Source: Phaseolus vulgaris (taxonomy: Eukaryota; Streptophyta; Magnoliopsida; Fabales; Fabaceae). From it: DNA of 64,000 nucleotides. Within the stretch, counting starts at the first letter, position 1; every line of letters begins with the position of its first letter. A program made the position numbers and the translations under genes. The notes below the pieces were generated by a model. It saw nothing but the letters and a program-made list of their open reading frames with translations. It had not been told where the DNA came from and did no database searches. The stretch is from positions 46,205,947 to 46,269,946 of the forward strand of contig NC_023756.2 of assembly GCF_000499845.2 (NCBI RefSeq), read 5' to 3'. This document shows positions 25,379-36,091 of the stretch, piece after piece.

Positions 25379-26158
25379 CTAGAGGTTGTTGAGGACGATG
25401 TTGGCGAGATTCAAACCTTCACATGTGGTGTCATCATCAGAGATCTTGGAAGAAAAAGACCAAGAGAACCCTGAGGTGGCAGAGAACCCAACGCTCACCC
25501 ACTCCGGAAGAAGGCTCTCGAGCTCCACTCTCTGAGAGACGATGTAGTTCGTTGGCTGAGAAGGGTAAACCAGAGAAGCCACCAAGAGCTTCGTGGAGGA
25601 CTCATAGGTGATCTGAACCTCCGCGTTTTCTCCGTTGACCAATTCCCACGGCGTCGTTTTCATAGACTCGATGGAGTTCACGTCGATGCCAATATGACGG
25701 CCTTCGGGGTCCCACTCCTGGTTGACGAAGGTGTCGAACTCCACAGCCACAGTATGGGCTTTGCTGTTGTATTTGTCGCTGTCGAAAAGACCTAGAAAAC
25801 CGCCTTGCTTTGTTGGGAACGAGAGCAAAGCCAAGGCCATCGGCGGCTTTTGCTTTGTTGGGAGCGTGGATATTGAATTTGAAGTTTGTGGTGAAGCTGG
25901 CGACTTTTCCGGTGGCGCTGTCTTAGATTTGGATGGGGGCGGAGTAGAAGGCGCGGCCCAGAGAGGCCACCGTGGGTTCTCCGTTGCTATTAACATTGGT
26001 TAGTCGTAACTGGCCGGAGGATGAGACGGAGGCATCGCCTTGGAGGATAAGGTTGGTTTCGTTGAACCTATCGAAGCTGAAGGAGGTTTCGCTGGCTGAG
26101 TTTGCGTGGCTGAGAAGCACAAGGAAGAGGCTAGGTTGAGTAAGTTGGAGGAAGCCAT
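25379..26158 (-). pseudogene. Legume lectin (PHA family) pseudogene
   Basis: Homology to PHA/alpha-AI runs the whole length: signal peptide, [62 protein letters not shown] and a C-terminus ending NIVLNNL. It is broken by at least three lesions: one base lost in the signal peptide near 26130 (one G fewer than the intact gene at 33.7 kb), a TAA at 25923-25925 where paralogues have the Trp of PIQIW, and a frameshift around 25800-25830 before GGFLGLF. The segment between SATSG and SWSFSS is also about 11 residues shorter than in PHA. Start is assigned by alignment with the MASSN start of paralogues. Promoter homology stops about 170 bases upstream, near 26340. Non-functional as a lectin. Confidence 0.9.
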
Positions 26159-26345
26159 GTATGCATTCATGCATTAACCATCACTCTCTTCTCTATTTAT
26201 ACAACAACAAATGCAAAATCTTTCCAACTTTTTTATTTCATTCTATTATTAAATACGTGTTTTCGAATGATTAACTTTTTTCTTTTATAATATTATTTGA
26301 GAGAGAAATAAGAATATTAAAATAAGAATTAAGCAACGATTGATT
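26159..26345 (-). promoter_or_regulatory. Truncated lectin promoter of the 25.4-kb pseudogene
   Basis: The TATAAATA box (minus strand of 26194-26201) and the ATGCATGAATGCAT leader match the intact genes. The conserved distal part stops at AAGCAACGAT near 26340, so the RY-repeat region is missing. The right flank leads into a LINE 3' fragment. Confidence 0.7.
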
Positions 26346-26639
26346 TTACAACGATTCAACGTTTTGCTACGATTCTTAATTACAATGTGTCGATAACTCT
26401 TTTTAAGTATTTGGGTATGCTGGTAGGGGGTGTCATTGGAGAGGTGCTTTTTGAGCGGACAAAAATTCCAAAAATCCACCATTTATTATTAATCTTTTTT
26501 ATTATTTAGGTATTTTTCAGGTATTTTAAGGTTTTAGTTCTCACAGTTACCCTAATTAGAAAATTCTAATTTTTTTTTCATGATTTTTTAGTTATAAATT
26601 AGTGATATATCAAAACCCTATAAATTAGTGATAATTCAT

Positions 26640-26970
26640 ATTTTTCGTGAAGGGAATGCGTGTGCTAATAAGTTGGCTAATTTAGGATTTATTCATAGAG
26701 AATCATTTCATTGGTATAATAGACTCCCAGCTAGTCTGTTCTTAGAATTCTTTATGAATAGGTATAATCTACCTATTTATCGTTTTTGTTAACATATGGG
26801 TTTTGGTCTAGTCCCGTCATATTTTTGTATTTTCTTTCTTTTTTCTTTTTTTTTAATAATATTTTTTTTATGTGATGACAAATGATTGTTGTTACTTGAG
26901 GTGTCAGCTTAGCTGAGATGTCAAGTTGCATAGTGATGCCTAACACGAAAACTTTATATAAAAAAAAACC
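26640..26970 (+). mobile_element. 3' end of a plant L1-type LINE (RNase H tail and 3' UTR)
   Basis: The plus frame around 26650-26790 reads REGNACANKLANLGFIHR followed by FHWYNRLPASLFLEFFMNRY and a stop, matching the C-terminal RNase H end of plant L1-type LINEs. A non-coding tail follows and ends near 26969 in a short A run (TATAAAAAAAAACC). Only the 3' end is present, as expected from 5'-truncated insertion. The domain match is from recalled family patterns. Confidence 0.7.
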
Positions 26971-27225
26971 CTATGGACATATATATGTCAGATTTGTTAG
27001 AATTTGCATATGGAGATCATTGTAAGAGCATGACTGGAAGCAAATAATAATATTTAACTTATTCTTTATAATTTTTTAACACTAATTAATGTGAATCCTT
27101 TTTCCCGCCATAGAATATGTGAGAAATGGGCCACGTATTTCCTTAATTTCTATAACTCTAAGATAAATAATCAATAATATAGGAATTAGATAGATAGATA
27201 GGAATATATATGTTATTAGTGTTTG

Positions 27226-28362
27226 TAATACATCTTTATCAATGTATATAATTTGATTATCTGAATATATGTATCAGGGCTAACTTAGTTTTAATTGTAC
27301 AAGTCAATTTAGATAGGATTAACATTAAACAGAATGAACTAAACAAAAAATTCTCATTTAAAATGGCGGCTTTTACCATAACTGCCATTTTATATCTTTC
27401 AAGAAGGTATAAATGACGACTTTTTATCATAACCGTCATTTTATATCTTTAAGGAGGATCTAAAACGGTGACTTTTTACCATAACTGTTGTTTTATATCT
27501 TTTAAAAAGGTCTAAAACGACGACTTTTACCATAATTGCTGTTTTAGACTGAATATAACACAACGATTATATAATCTCTGTCTTTGCTTGAAAAGAATAG
27601 ACTATATGTTGAAAGACAACGCTACAAGAACCGTTGTTTTAATACTAAAATGATCGTCGTGATTTAATTTTTTTCATCAGTAATTGTAAAGTTTCTTTTT
27701 AGAGTGTTGATAAACATATATCGATTTGAAATGAATAGAGTTAGAAAGTAAAAAAAAAATACAAGAAAAATGTTAAATAATGTCATAGAAATAGAAATGG
27801 AAGAGAAGTGTAAAGAAATTTAAATAAAAATTAGATGTGAGAGTAAGTTAGTTTATAAATTGATTTGTTTAATGATTTAATAACTGTAAAAATCAAATAA
27901 AAGTAAATTATAGTAATATGTACTAAGATTTAATGTAATTACACCCATGTTTCCTTTTTTTTTCTCTGTTATACTTTAACTTATAATAATCCTTTCCATT
28001 ATTATAAACTTTTTTAAAATTACATATTTTTCAAATTATGCACTAATAATATAATAATACACATGCTGAATAATACGCAGTGTAAATATATGAGCTCCTA
28101 TTTTATTTATGCTCCCATTTGTGACAGATGAAGATTATTAGCAGGAAAGAAGAGTGAGAGTGAGTATAAGCAGGGTTTTACTGTCACAGTGAAGGTGGTT
28201 TTTGGAATCTAGAGGATCTTGTTGAGGAGGATGTTGGCGAGATTCGAATCTTCAGATGTGGTGTGACAGGAGAACTTGGAAGAAAAAGACCAAGAGAGCA
28301 GGTCGTGCGTTTCACTGGACACGTTAGATGACCCTGAGGTGGAAGAGAACCCAACGCTCACA
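27226..28362. repeat. Lectin-unit downstream block, copy 1
   Basis: This block recurs at about 51899-52905, the downstream side of alpha-AI-1, including GTACAAGTCAATTTAGAT and AACAGAATGAACTAAA near its left edge. It contains a degenerate CACTA-like array (27361-27690) and then the conserved stretch TTATGCACTAATAA and GAACATTATTAGCAG-type sequence that precedes lectin stop codons throughout the window. It defines where this lectin repeat unit begins. Confidence 0.7.
28209..28362 (-). pseudogene. 3' fragment of a lectin gene (about 50 codons)
   Basis: The minus frame gives [26 protein letters not shown] and a C-terminus ending [11 protein letters not shown], then TAG. The ETHD(V/L)LSWSFSSKF motif is of the alpha-AI/arcelin type rather than PHA (which has [14 protein letters not shown]). 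Homology ends abruptly at about 28362, where paralogues continue into the WVSVGF codons, and a copia LTR begins 17 bases beyond. Everything 5' of this point is absent from the window. Confidence 0.85.
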
Positions 28363-28378
28363 TTTAATAATAATATTA

Positions 28379-31300
28379 TGTGATACCTCACAATTATTTA
28401 TCTTATTAATTGATCAATTACCATAATTATCCTATTATATTATTGGTAATTACTATTATCATAAATAATTAGGGTTTCTTCTTGGGTGTATTATAAATAG
28501 AGATTACCAGACAACTAAAGAGACACTCTTATATTCTAACATCACACGGTCGAAACTCATTCCCTAAAGGGATTTTCGAGCCTCTCATCTCTTTGTCTCT
28601 CTGCTCACATAATTCCATTTTAAGCGATACACTCTAAAGGGAAACCCGATCAAGATCATGTCTTCGTCCCTCAGCCATGCGATCACGGGTTTACCAAGTA
28701 TTATCTAATCATTATTCTCGTTTCATTATATGATTGAGGAATCCTAATCCAACATGTGGTATCAGAGTCAGGTTTATGTTGTTTAATCGATTCTTCTTTT
28801 GTTTTCCCTAAATTTGGAAGAAACGAGGATTTTGATTCAACCTATTGATTTTCGATGTTTTTATTTTGGTATATTATTGAACCACTTATTTTCGAAAATC
28901 CACCTTGATATCATAAAATAAATTTTAATTTTTTCGAGATCCATAATTATTTTAAGATTTTGAAAATTAAAATTTAATATTAATGTTATGTGTTCTTCAT
29001 AATTTTCGTGAGTATTCCCTTATTTGGAATGGAATTAATTTTGATTATATGTTCATCATCATTATTTGTTGTTCGTATGAATTTTTGAAAATTATGAATA
29101 AAGAATTTTCAAAAATTAATTATTCCCTTAATTAGGAAATTTTGAAAATAATATTTTTCCTTAATTCAAATTTTCGAAATACAATTGATTCCCTTAATTA
29201 GGAATGGATTTGATTTGATTTGATTGTGTTTTTCTAAAAAAATAAATAAAAATTGATATCTTAGTCTCCACGTTTTTCCTTATTTAGGATAGTATATTCT
29301 TGCCTTATTAATTTTCGGGTATTATTATTATTATTACTATTTTCGAAAATAGCAGTCGTGTCAAACTTGGAAACATATCAATCTAATTAAAATTTTGAAG
29401 ACCAAATCTAAAATCAAATCCTTAATATTCCGCTACTCACTTATCGAGTTTACGAGTAACATATTTACGCGTTTCCTTTTATTTATCGAATTAAATATGG
29501 TAAATCTCATGATACCGTAATTATGTTTTAAAAAAAATACTTATTTTGTTAAACTCTTAAAACAAAAATATTAAGTTTGACAAAATTAAAATTAAATTTT
29601 TTGCTTAAACTTAATAACAGGAGTCTCCCTTCTGTCCAACGATGATGGGTTATGTCTTGTTATTTTAGTCTAATTAAGCACCTTCACTTACTTGTGAGTA
29701 CACTTAATTATTAAATATTCGCATGACATTTGCCTAAAAACACAATTATTTCTTATTTCTATTCTGTCCAACGATGTTTGATGCACTTGTGTTTTGCAAA
29801 CTTAATATGTGCATAAGCTTAAATGTTCAATTCTGTCCAAAGATGATGTGTCACATTCTTATTGCACATACCTTACTTATAATTGTTCATTATTCTTAAA
29901 TAATTGGTAATTAACCAAAGTGAAAGCTGATTGTTTAAGTAGAACCTAATCTAGTCTATTATTTTGATGTTATAATAGATTTTATCACAGCTTCATTATC
30001 ATAATGGTTCTTACTTATGCCTGCTTTAGATCTAAGTTTCCAAATGTCACTCTAACTTTTTCCTTAGCCTAAGTATCTTAATTCGTCGTCTAACCAGCCC
30101 CTAATATGGAAATTGAGACCTTGACTGGTGAAAATCATTCTTCTTGGAAAGATTCCTTGATGCTGACTCTTGGGATGCTAGATTTTGATCATGCACTAAT
30201 TGAAGCTGCTCCTCTTTCCCTCACTGATAAGAGCACTCCTGAAGATAAGATGGCTTATGAGAAATGGCAAAGGAGTAACAAGATGTGTCTTATGCTTATC
30301 CAGAATTCCATCAGTCCAATCATTAGAGGAGGCATTCCTGATTCACCTAACGCTAAGGCTTATCTAGCTTCTGTGGAGGAACAATTTCAAGGAACCTCTA
30401 AGGCTCATGCTAGTACTCTTATCTTGAAGTTGGTGACTACAAAATATGACGGGCGCACCGGCATTCGTGAACACATCCTGATGATGAGCGACATGGCCCG
30501 TAAACTTAAGGGATTAGCCATGGAGATCAGTGAAGGTTTCCTAGTCCACTTCATTATGACTTCTCTTCCTTCTGCGTTTGAAGCCTTCAAAGTCAACTAT
30601 AATACTCAGAAGGACAAATGGTCCATGAGTGAGTTGATTGCTATGACTGTTCAAGAAGAAGAGCGCCTGAAGTTGGAGAAACCAGATGTTGCTTACCTCG
30701 TGGCTGCTGAGTCGAAGAAGCGGAAGGGCAAATTCCATAAAAAGGAATCTAATAAGGTCCCTAAAACTGATGCAAGTGCACCCTCCAGCTCTAACAAATT
30801 CACTAGCAAGTTCTACTGCAAGTTCTGCCGCAAGGTAGGACATAAGCAGTCTGAGTGCTCAAGCTTTAAGGAGTGGTTGGCTAAGAAAGGTAATCATCTA
30901 AATATGATAATTGAGTCCTTTAATTTAAATGTTCCAACTAATACTTGGTGGTTTGACTCTGGTTCTATGGTTCATGTGACCAATTCAATCCAGGGATTCC
31001 TTACAATCCAGAAGCTGGAAAGAAACCAAAGAACACTTAAGATGGGGAATGGACAAGAACTATTTGTCGAAGCTGTCGGAATCTTAGAATTACTTATGAA
31101 AACTGGAAAATGTATTAAACTTTATGATACCTTATATATTCCCGAAATTACTCAGAATCTTGTATTAGGACCAAAGTTAGACATTGATGGTTTTTATGTT
31201 TCCCATGGTCATGGCAAACTTACTATTTCTTTAAATTCTCAATTGTTTGGTACTGGTTTTCTGGATAACGGTCTCTATAAGTTAGAACTAGATGATAACT

Positions 31301-31548
31301 TCTCCAAATCTTTGTTATCATATAATATTAATGAGAACTTAACAAAGACCAAGAGAAAACGAGACTTAGAAACTTCATCCATGTTGTGGCATCAACGTTT
31401 AGGCCACATTTCACGAGATCGCTTATCTCGACTTGTGAAGGATGAAGTCTTACCATCTCTCAATTTCACTGATTTTGGAACATGTGTCAAATGCCTCAAA
31501 GGCAAAATGACATCCACGACTAAGAAAGGCAAAATGACATCCACGACT
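28379..31548 (+). mobile_element. Ty1/copia retrotransposon, 5' LTR and gag only, truncated
   Basis: The 5' LTR is taken as 28379-28754: TGTGATACCTCAC to TAATCCAACA, with a plausible TATAAATAG at 28494. The primer-binding site TGGTATCAGAGTC at 28757-28769 is complementary to initiator tRNA-Met. A leader of about 1.3 kb precedes gag at 30106. The element stops at about 31548, inside the zinc-finger region ahead of integrase; integrase, reverse transcriptase, RNase H and the 3' LTR are absent. Beyond it the lectin-unit 3' flank resumes, so the truncation is a recombination or deletion joint rather than an element end. Confidence 0.88.
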
Positions 31549-31581
31549 AAGAAAAAAAAATACAAGAAAAATATTAAATAA
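30106..31581 (+). CDS. Copia gag-protease fragment
   Basis: Open frame of 491 codons. Residues 1-200 are a UBN2-type gag domain (MEIETLTGENHSSWKDSLML). A CCHC zinc knuckle, CKFCRKVGHKQSEC, lies at about 238-251. A protease-like WWFDSGSMVHVTNS is near 281, and a GAG-pre-integrase motif MLWHQRLGHISRDRLSRL near 430 with one CxxC following. The last 20 or so codons are not normal element sequence: a 27-bp stretch (GGCAAAATGACATCCACGAC...) is repeated twice at 31501-31553 and then reads into lectin flank. A frame this long without stops suggests a fairly recent insertion, but no enzyme to mobilise it remains. Confidence 0.85.
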   Translation: MEIETLTGENHSSWKDSLMLTLGMLDFDHALIEAAPLSLTDKSTPEDKMAYEKWQRSNKMCLMLIQNSISPIIRGGIPDSPNAKAYLASVEEQFQGTSKAHASTLILKLVTTKYDGRTGIREHILMMSDMARKLKGLAMEISEGFLVHFIMTSLPSAFEAFKVNYNTQKDKWSMSELIAMTVQEEERLKLEKPDVAYLVAAESKKRKGKFHKKESNKVPKTDASAPSSSNKFTSKFYCKFCRKVGHKQSECSSFKEWLAKKGNHLNMIIESFNLNVPTNTWWFDSGSMVHVTNSIQGFLTIQKLERNQRTLKMGNGQELFVEAVGILELLMKTGKCIKLYDTLYIPEITQNLVLGPKLDIDGFYVSHGHGKLTISLNSQLFGTGFLDNGLYKLELDDNFSKSLLSYNINENLTKTKRKRDLETSSMLWHQRLGHISRDRLSRLVKDEVLPSLNFTDFGTCVKCLKGKMTSTTKKGKMTSTTKKKKYKKNIK

Positions 31582-32870
31582 TGTCATAGAAATAGAAATG
31601 GAAGAGAAGTGTAAAGAAATTTAAATAAAAATTAGATGAGAGAGTAAGTTAGTTTATATTGATTTCTTTAGTGATTTAATAACTGTAAATAAGAAAGAGT
31701 AAATTATAGTAATATTTACTAAGATTCAATGAAGTTACACCAATGTTTCCTTTTTTTAATATGTTATACTTTAATTTATAATAATCCTGTCCATTACTAT
31801 AAAAATTTTAAAAATTACATATTTTTCAAATTATGCACTAATAACACGCATATATGGTCAAACAGAATAAACTAAAGCAAAAAATTCTCATTTAAAATAG
31901 CGGCTTTTATCATAACGGTCGTTCTATATCTTTGAAGATGGTATAAAATGATGAGTTTTTAGCATAACTGCCATTTTATATCTTTCAGGAGGATTTAAAA
32001 CAACGATTTTTTAGCATAATTGTCGTTTTATATCTTTAAAAAATGCCTAAAATGAAGACTTTTACCATAATCGTTATTTTAGACTGAATATAACACGACG
32101 ATTATATAACCGTTGTCTTTACTTAAAGAGAATGGACTTCATGCTGAAAGACAGCGGTATAAGAATCGCTCATTCATGCTGAAAGACAGCGGTATAAGAA
32201 TTGCTCATTTAGTGCTGAAATGACCGTTGTCATTTAGCTTTTTTGCACCAATAATTATAAAGTTTATTTTTAGAGTGGTGGTGATAAACATATATCGATG
32301 TGAGAATAAGTTAGTTTATATTGATTTGTATAGTGATTTAATAACTGTAAAAGTCGAATAAGAAAGAGTAAATTAAAGTAATATTTTCTTATGTTTAATG
32401 TAATTTAAACCAATGTTTTTTTTTTCTATGTTATACTTTAACTTATACTAATCCTTTCCATTATTATAAACTTTTTAAAAATTACATATTTTTTATTTTT
32501 CAAATTATGCACTAACAATACGAATATGCATGGTCAATAATACGCAGTGTAAATTGTGTAAATATATGAGCTCCCATTTTATTTATTTATTTTAGTTTGT
32601 GTGACAAATGAACATTATTAGTAGCAAAGAAGAGTGAAGAGTGACTATAAGTAGCGTTACCATGAGACTATGTTACTATATGAGACTATGAGGTAATATG
32701 GCCTGAAAAATGTTGAAGGAACTTGTCAAAGACTCATAGACAAAGTCTTCAAGGGGATTGGCCGGAACATAAGGGAAATGGTCGGAACGATTTACGTGGA
32801 CGACAAACTCATGTGCCCAACACATAAAGATTTGAAAGAACTCTTTGAAGCTATTAGGCTATGATGTTCA
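31549..32870. repeat. Downstream block of the 33.7-kb lectin unit, with CACTA-like array
   Basis: From 31549 the sequence is again lectin 3'-flank (AATGTCATAGAAATAGAAAT, as at 27779 and 52404). The CACTA-like array lies at 31899-32255 and contains a perfect short tandem duplication of ATGCTGAAAGACAGCGGTAT at about 32131-32190. A second downstream-flank segment (TTATGCACTAACAATACG) follows at about 32505. Confidence 0.65.
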
Positions 32871-33425
32871 GACACTTCTCTTAAATGATGTGTCGGTGGT
32901 AGATACTCATATCGGACACCGACATTCGTATGACACTTGTAGGACACGTATTCGTGAAATGTCCAATTCAAAAAGTATTTGTTGGATTTTTGACAATTTT
33001 AATACAATTCTAACAGAATTTTAAAAAGGAAAAATACATTAATTTTCTAAAAACTCAAACTTATTGTATAAATTTTTATTATGATTATAAAAATAAGAAA
33101 CAAATCATTTTGAAGTAGTCATGAAAAACATTTTTTTCTCTTTTCTCCAAAAAACAATCTGTAACATACTTGTGTACATAAATCTTTATTATCAATTTAT
33201 ATAATTTATAATTATATAATATATAGATTCGTGTTTTCATATCCTACATTTTAAATATTTATTTTAAATATTTTCCGTATCTTTACGTTTGTGTCCTTGT
33301 TTTATCGGTGTCCGTGTTATACAGCTCTTAAGTGAATGAACATGCGGCTAAATCCTGAAAAGTTTGCGTTCAGGAATATAAGTTATTGGGTTTAGGGTTT
33401 AATCTCGAGAAATGTAGGGCGATAG
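32690..33425 (+). pseudogene. Ty3/gypsy reverse-transcriptase fragment, interrupted
   Basis: Plus-frame pieces read TCQRLIDKVFKGI, then TIYVDDKLMCPTHKDLKELFEAI (about 32775-32860), including the YVDD catalytic motif, and after a gap MRLNPEKFAFR (about 33340). These match consecutive parts of a gypsy RT. The two parts are separated by repeat R1 copy B. A related, uninterrupted but more decayed copy lies at 55420-55690. A small relic only. Confidence 0.75.
32859..33324. mobile_element. Repeat R1 copy B, inserted within gypsy RT relic
   Basis: About 466 bp matching 16105-16440. The insertion is visible by comparison with 55540-55570, where the equivalent sequence runs GAATATCTTAGGTGAATGAAC without it; here CTATTAGG and CTTAAGTGAATGAAC flank the insert. 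It starts with TCAGACACTTCTCTTAAATG-like sequence and carries GGACACCGACATTCG inside. No coding capacity; probably a non-autonomous element. Exact ends and target duplication are uncertain. Confidence 0.65.
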
Positions 33426-33683
33426 AGATAACAAGATGATCAAAAATACAAAAAAAAGAAGAAGAGTAAAATAGAGTAAACTCCATTATGTTATTATTTT
33501 GGAAAACTTTTCTTCAACAGTCCAAAGTTTGGAGTAAAAAACAAGCATTTGACAGCTCCTTTTAATAATATAATAATATATGAGCTCCCATTTTATTTTC
33601 TGTGACAGAGAAACATTATTAGCAGGAAAGAACACTGAGTGAAAGCAGTGTTTTAGTGTCACAGGGAAGGTGGAGTTTGGAGT

Positions 33684-34505
33684 CTAGAGGATTTGGTTGA
33701 GGACCAAGTTGGCGAGATTCAAAGCTTCAGATGTGGTGCCATCGGAGAGCTTGGAAGCAAAAGACCAAGAGAGGACGTCGTTCGTTTCAACGTTCCCTTT
33801 AGTAATCCCAGTGGTGGCAGAGAACCCAACGCTCACCCACTCGGGAAGAACGCTCTTCAGGTCCACTGTGTCAGAGACGGTGAAGCTTGTTTTCAGAGAA
33901 GGGTAAACCAGAGAAGCCACCAAGAGCTTCGTGGAGGACTCATAGGTGATATGAACCTCGGCGTTTTCTCCGTTGACAAAATCCCACCGCGTCGTTTTGA
34001 TAGACTTGATGGAGTTCACGTCGATGCCAATATGACGCTCTCTGGGGTCCCAGTCCTTGTTGTAGAGGGTGTCGAACTCCACAGCCACAGTATGGAAATT
34101 GCTGTTGCTGCCGTCGAAAAGACCTAGAAAACCGCCTTTGTCTTTGGGCTGAGAGCCCACGGGGACGAGAGCAAAGGCAAGGCCATCGGCGGGTCCTGCA
34201 TTGTTGGGAACCTGTATATTGAATGTGAAGTTGGTGTCGAAGCTGGCGACGTTGCCGGTGGTGTAGTCCCAGATTTGGATGGGGGCGGAGTAGAAGGCGC
34301 GGCCCAGAGAGCCCACCGTGGGTTCTCCGTTGCTGTTAACATTGGTTAGTCGTAACTGGCCGGAGGATGAGACGGAGGCATCGCCTTGAAGGATAAGGTT
34401 GGTTTCGTTGAACCTATCGAAGCTGAAGAAGGTTTGGCTGGCTGAGTTTGCGTGGGTGAGAAGCACAAGGAAGAGGGCTAGGGAGAGTAAGTTGGAGGAA
34501 GCCAT
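33684..34505 (-). CDS. Phytohemagglutinin-type lectin, intact third PHA gene
   Basis: Intronless, 273 residues from the MASSN start used in published PHA genes; an in-frame ATG four codons upstream gives 277. A signal peptide of about 21 residues precedes a complete legume-lectin domain. Sugar and metal residues are present: PADGLAF with its Asp, KGGFLGLF with its Gly, and [21 protein letters not shown] with the Glu, Asp, Asn, Asp and His of the Mn/Ca site. The sequence is mixed: PHA-E-like at both ends ([20 protein letters not shown]) and PHA-L-like in the middle ([20 protein letters not shown]). The PHA glycosylation site FNET is kept, but IWDNTTG is IWDYTTG, so the second site is lost. Its promoter lacks RY repeats. 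Expected to be a vacuolar seed lectin if expressed; a conversion product between PHA genes is possible. Confidence 0.92.
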   Translation of the reverse strand: MASSNLLSLALFLVLLTHANSASQTFFSFDRFNETNLILQGDASVSSSGQLRLTNVNSNGEPTVGSLGRAFYSAPIQIWDYTTGNVASFDTNFTFNIQVPNNAGPADGLAFALVPVGSQPKDKGGFLGLFDGSNSNFHTVAVEFDTLYNKDWDPRERHIGIDVNSIKSIKTTRWDFVNGENAEVHITYESSTKLLVASLVYPSLKTSFTVSDTVDLKSVLPEWVSVGFSATTGITKGNVETNDVLSWSFASKLSDGTTSEALNLANLVLNQIL

Positions 34506-34895
34506 GTATGCATTCATGCATTAACCATCACTCTCTTCTCTATTTATACAACAACAACTGCACTCTCTCTCTCTACTTTATGGATTCAACAAATGCAAAA
34601 TCTTTCCAACTTTTTTATTTCATTCTATTATTAAATACGTGTTTTCGAATGATTAACTTTTTTCTTTTATAATATTATTTGAGAGAGAAATAAGAATATT
34701 AAAATAAGAATTAAGCAACGATGGCAATGCATCCACGTCATCCAAACATTGAAATAATATGAAATAATTACTTTAAATTTAAAGAGATATTTATGGAGAG
34801 AAGCGGTTGGCACGTAGTAGTGGGATGTGAGACGTGTCATAGTGTGAAAGCCACAGTGGAAAGTGACAGGAGACATGGGTGAAGAGGAGGTAGAA
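34506..34895 (-). promoter_or_regulatory. Promoter of the 33.7-kb PHA-type gene, RY repeats missing
   Basis: TATAAATA lies on the minus strand of 34541-34548, within the same leader as its paralogues. The proximal 200 bases and the GGCAATGCATCCACGTCATC segment are conserved. The region that carries CATGCATG arrays in PHA-E, PHA-L and alpha-AI-1 is shortened here to one unit without any CATGCATG, and promoter homology ends near 34893. Confidence 0.75.
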
Positions 34896-35713
34896 AAAAT
34901 ATGAAATAAGAAAGAGTAAATTGTACTAATATTTCCAAAGGTTTAATGTAATTACACAAATTTTTCCTTTTTTTTTTCTTTTTTTTCTATGCTATACTTT
35001 AACTTAATATAATACAAAACTCTAAAAGATATAATATCTTGAATGTACGTGATGATTAACTTTAGTAAAAATCAAAATATTACCGTTACAATTAAAGATA
35101 AAAAAAGTGGTTTCAACCGGCCAGAGTTTATTCTGGTACTTCCAATAATCTTATATGGTTAAAAAGTTGAAATAAAAAATAATTTAAATACACATTTTTT
35201 TATTATTATTTTTATTTTTTAGTACGTCAAAAATAAAATAAATAAAATATTTTAAAAATTGATATAAGAAGGTGTTATTATTATGGTATCCTATGTGTGT
35301 GATTATGTAATAAGATAGAAAGAGGTGGAATTGGAAGAAGGATGACCATTGAAAAAAAGATAAGATAAGGTTTGTTTGATGAGTGGGCAGAATGTTGTGT
35401 TGGTGTGAAGCAGTTTGGCAGTAGCAATGCAGGAGGAAGGACAATCCAACGCACCAAACTGTACCACCTTCATGAAAACTATGCACACAATCAATTTCAA
35501 CTATTTTGTGGATATCATTTTTCAATTACAATTGAAAAAATTTGATAGTTTTTTTTATCAGTAATAAATAAATTAAATAAAATATTTTATGAGTGTTTCA
35601 ATTCTTATAAAAAAATATATATAAAGTTTTTTAACACTCAACCAACTGGAAATCCAACCGATACTGCAACATATCAACTAAATTGACATAGACAAGAATG
35701 AAGAAATGAATAT
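34896..35713. other. Fragment of another lectin-unit 3' flank, then unassigned DNA
   Basis: At 34900-35000 AAGAAAGAGTAAATTGTACT and TATGCTATACTTTAACTTA match the distal 3' flank of other lectin units, so a further unit once abutted here. The remainder up to the copia insertion is AT-rich with nothing recognised. Confidence 0.5.
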
Positions 35714-36020
35714 TGTTGGGAAAAACGGGTAATTTTCCCACTAAAACAAAACCCTAACAGAGCTACCCGACAAATAATATTGAATAAATAAAGCGGAATA
35801 ATAAAAGAGATAAAGAGAAAAAAAGACACCCGAATATTGTTAACGGAGTTAGCCTAATCTCCGAGCACAGCTGAAATAACTTGCTTTTATTATTATGTGA
35901 GAAAATATTACAAATTGAGATATCTAACAGAAGGAGGAGAGTTTAATTTATAACCCTCAAAACTCCTTCCCAAACAATGAACCCATCGATGTGGGACTTG
36001 GGATTAAGCCAAAATCAACA
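35714..36020 (-). repeat. 3' LTR of the 35.7-40.5 kb copia element
   Basis: 307 bp with TG...CA ends. It lacks a 10-bp insertion (CGGCCTGTTT) present in the 5' LTR between AACGGAGTT and AGCCTAATCTCC. A purine-rich tract (minus-strand AAGGTGGAGATT) borders its inner edge as a polypurine tract. Confidence 0.92.
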
Positions 36021-36091
36021 AATCTCCACCTTGGCTTAATTTCAAGTCCCACCTAAAACAAATCTTCTAAAAAACATAACAAAAACAAACT

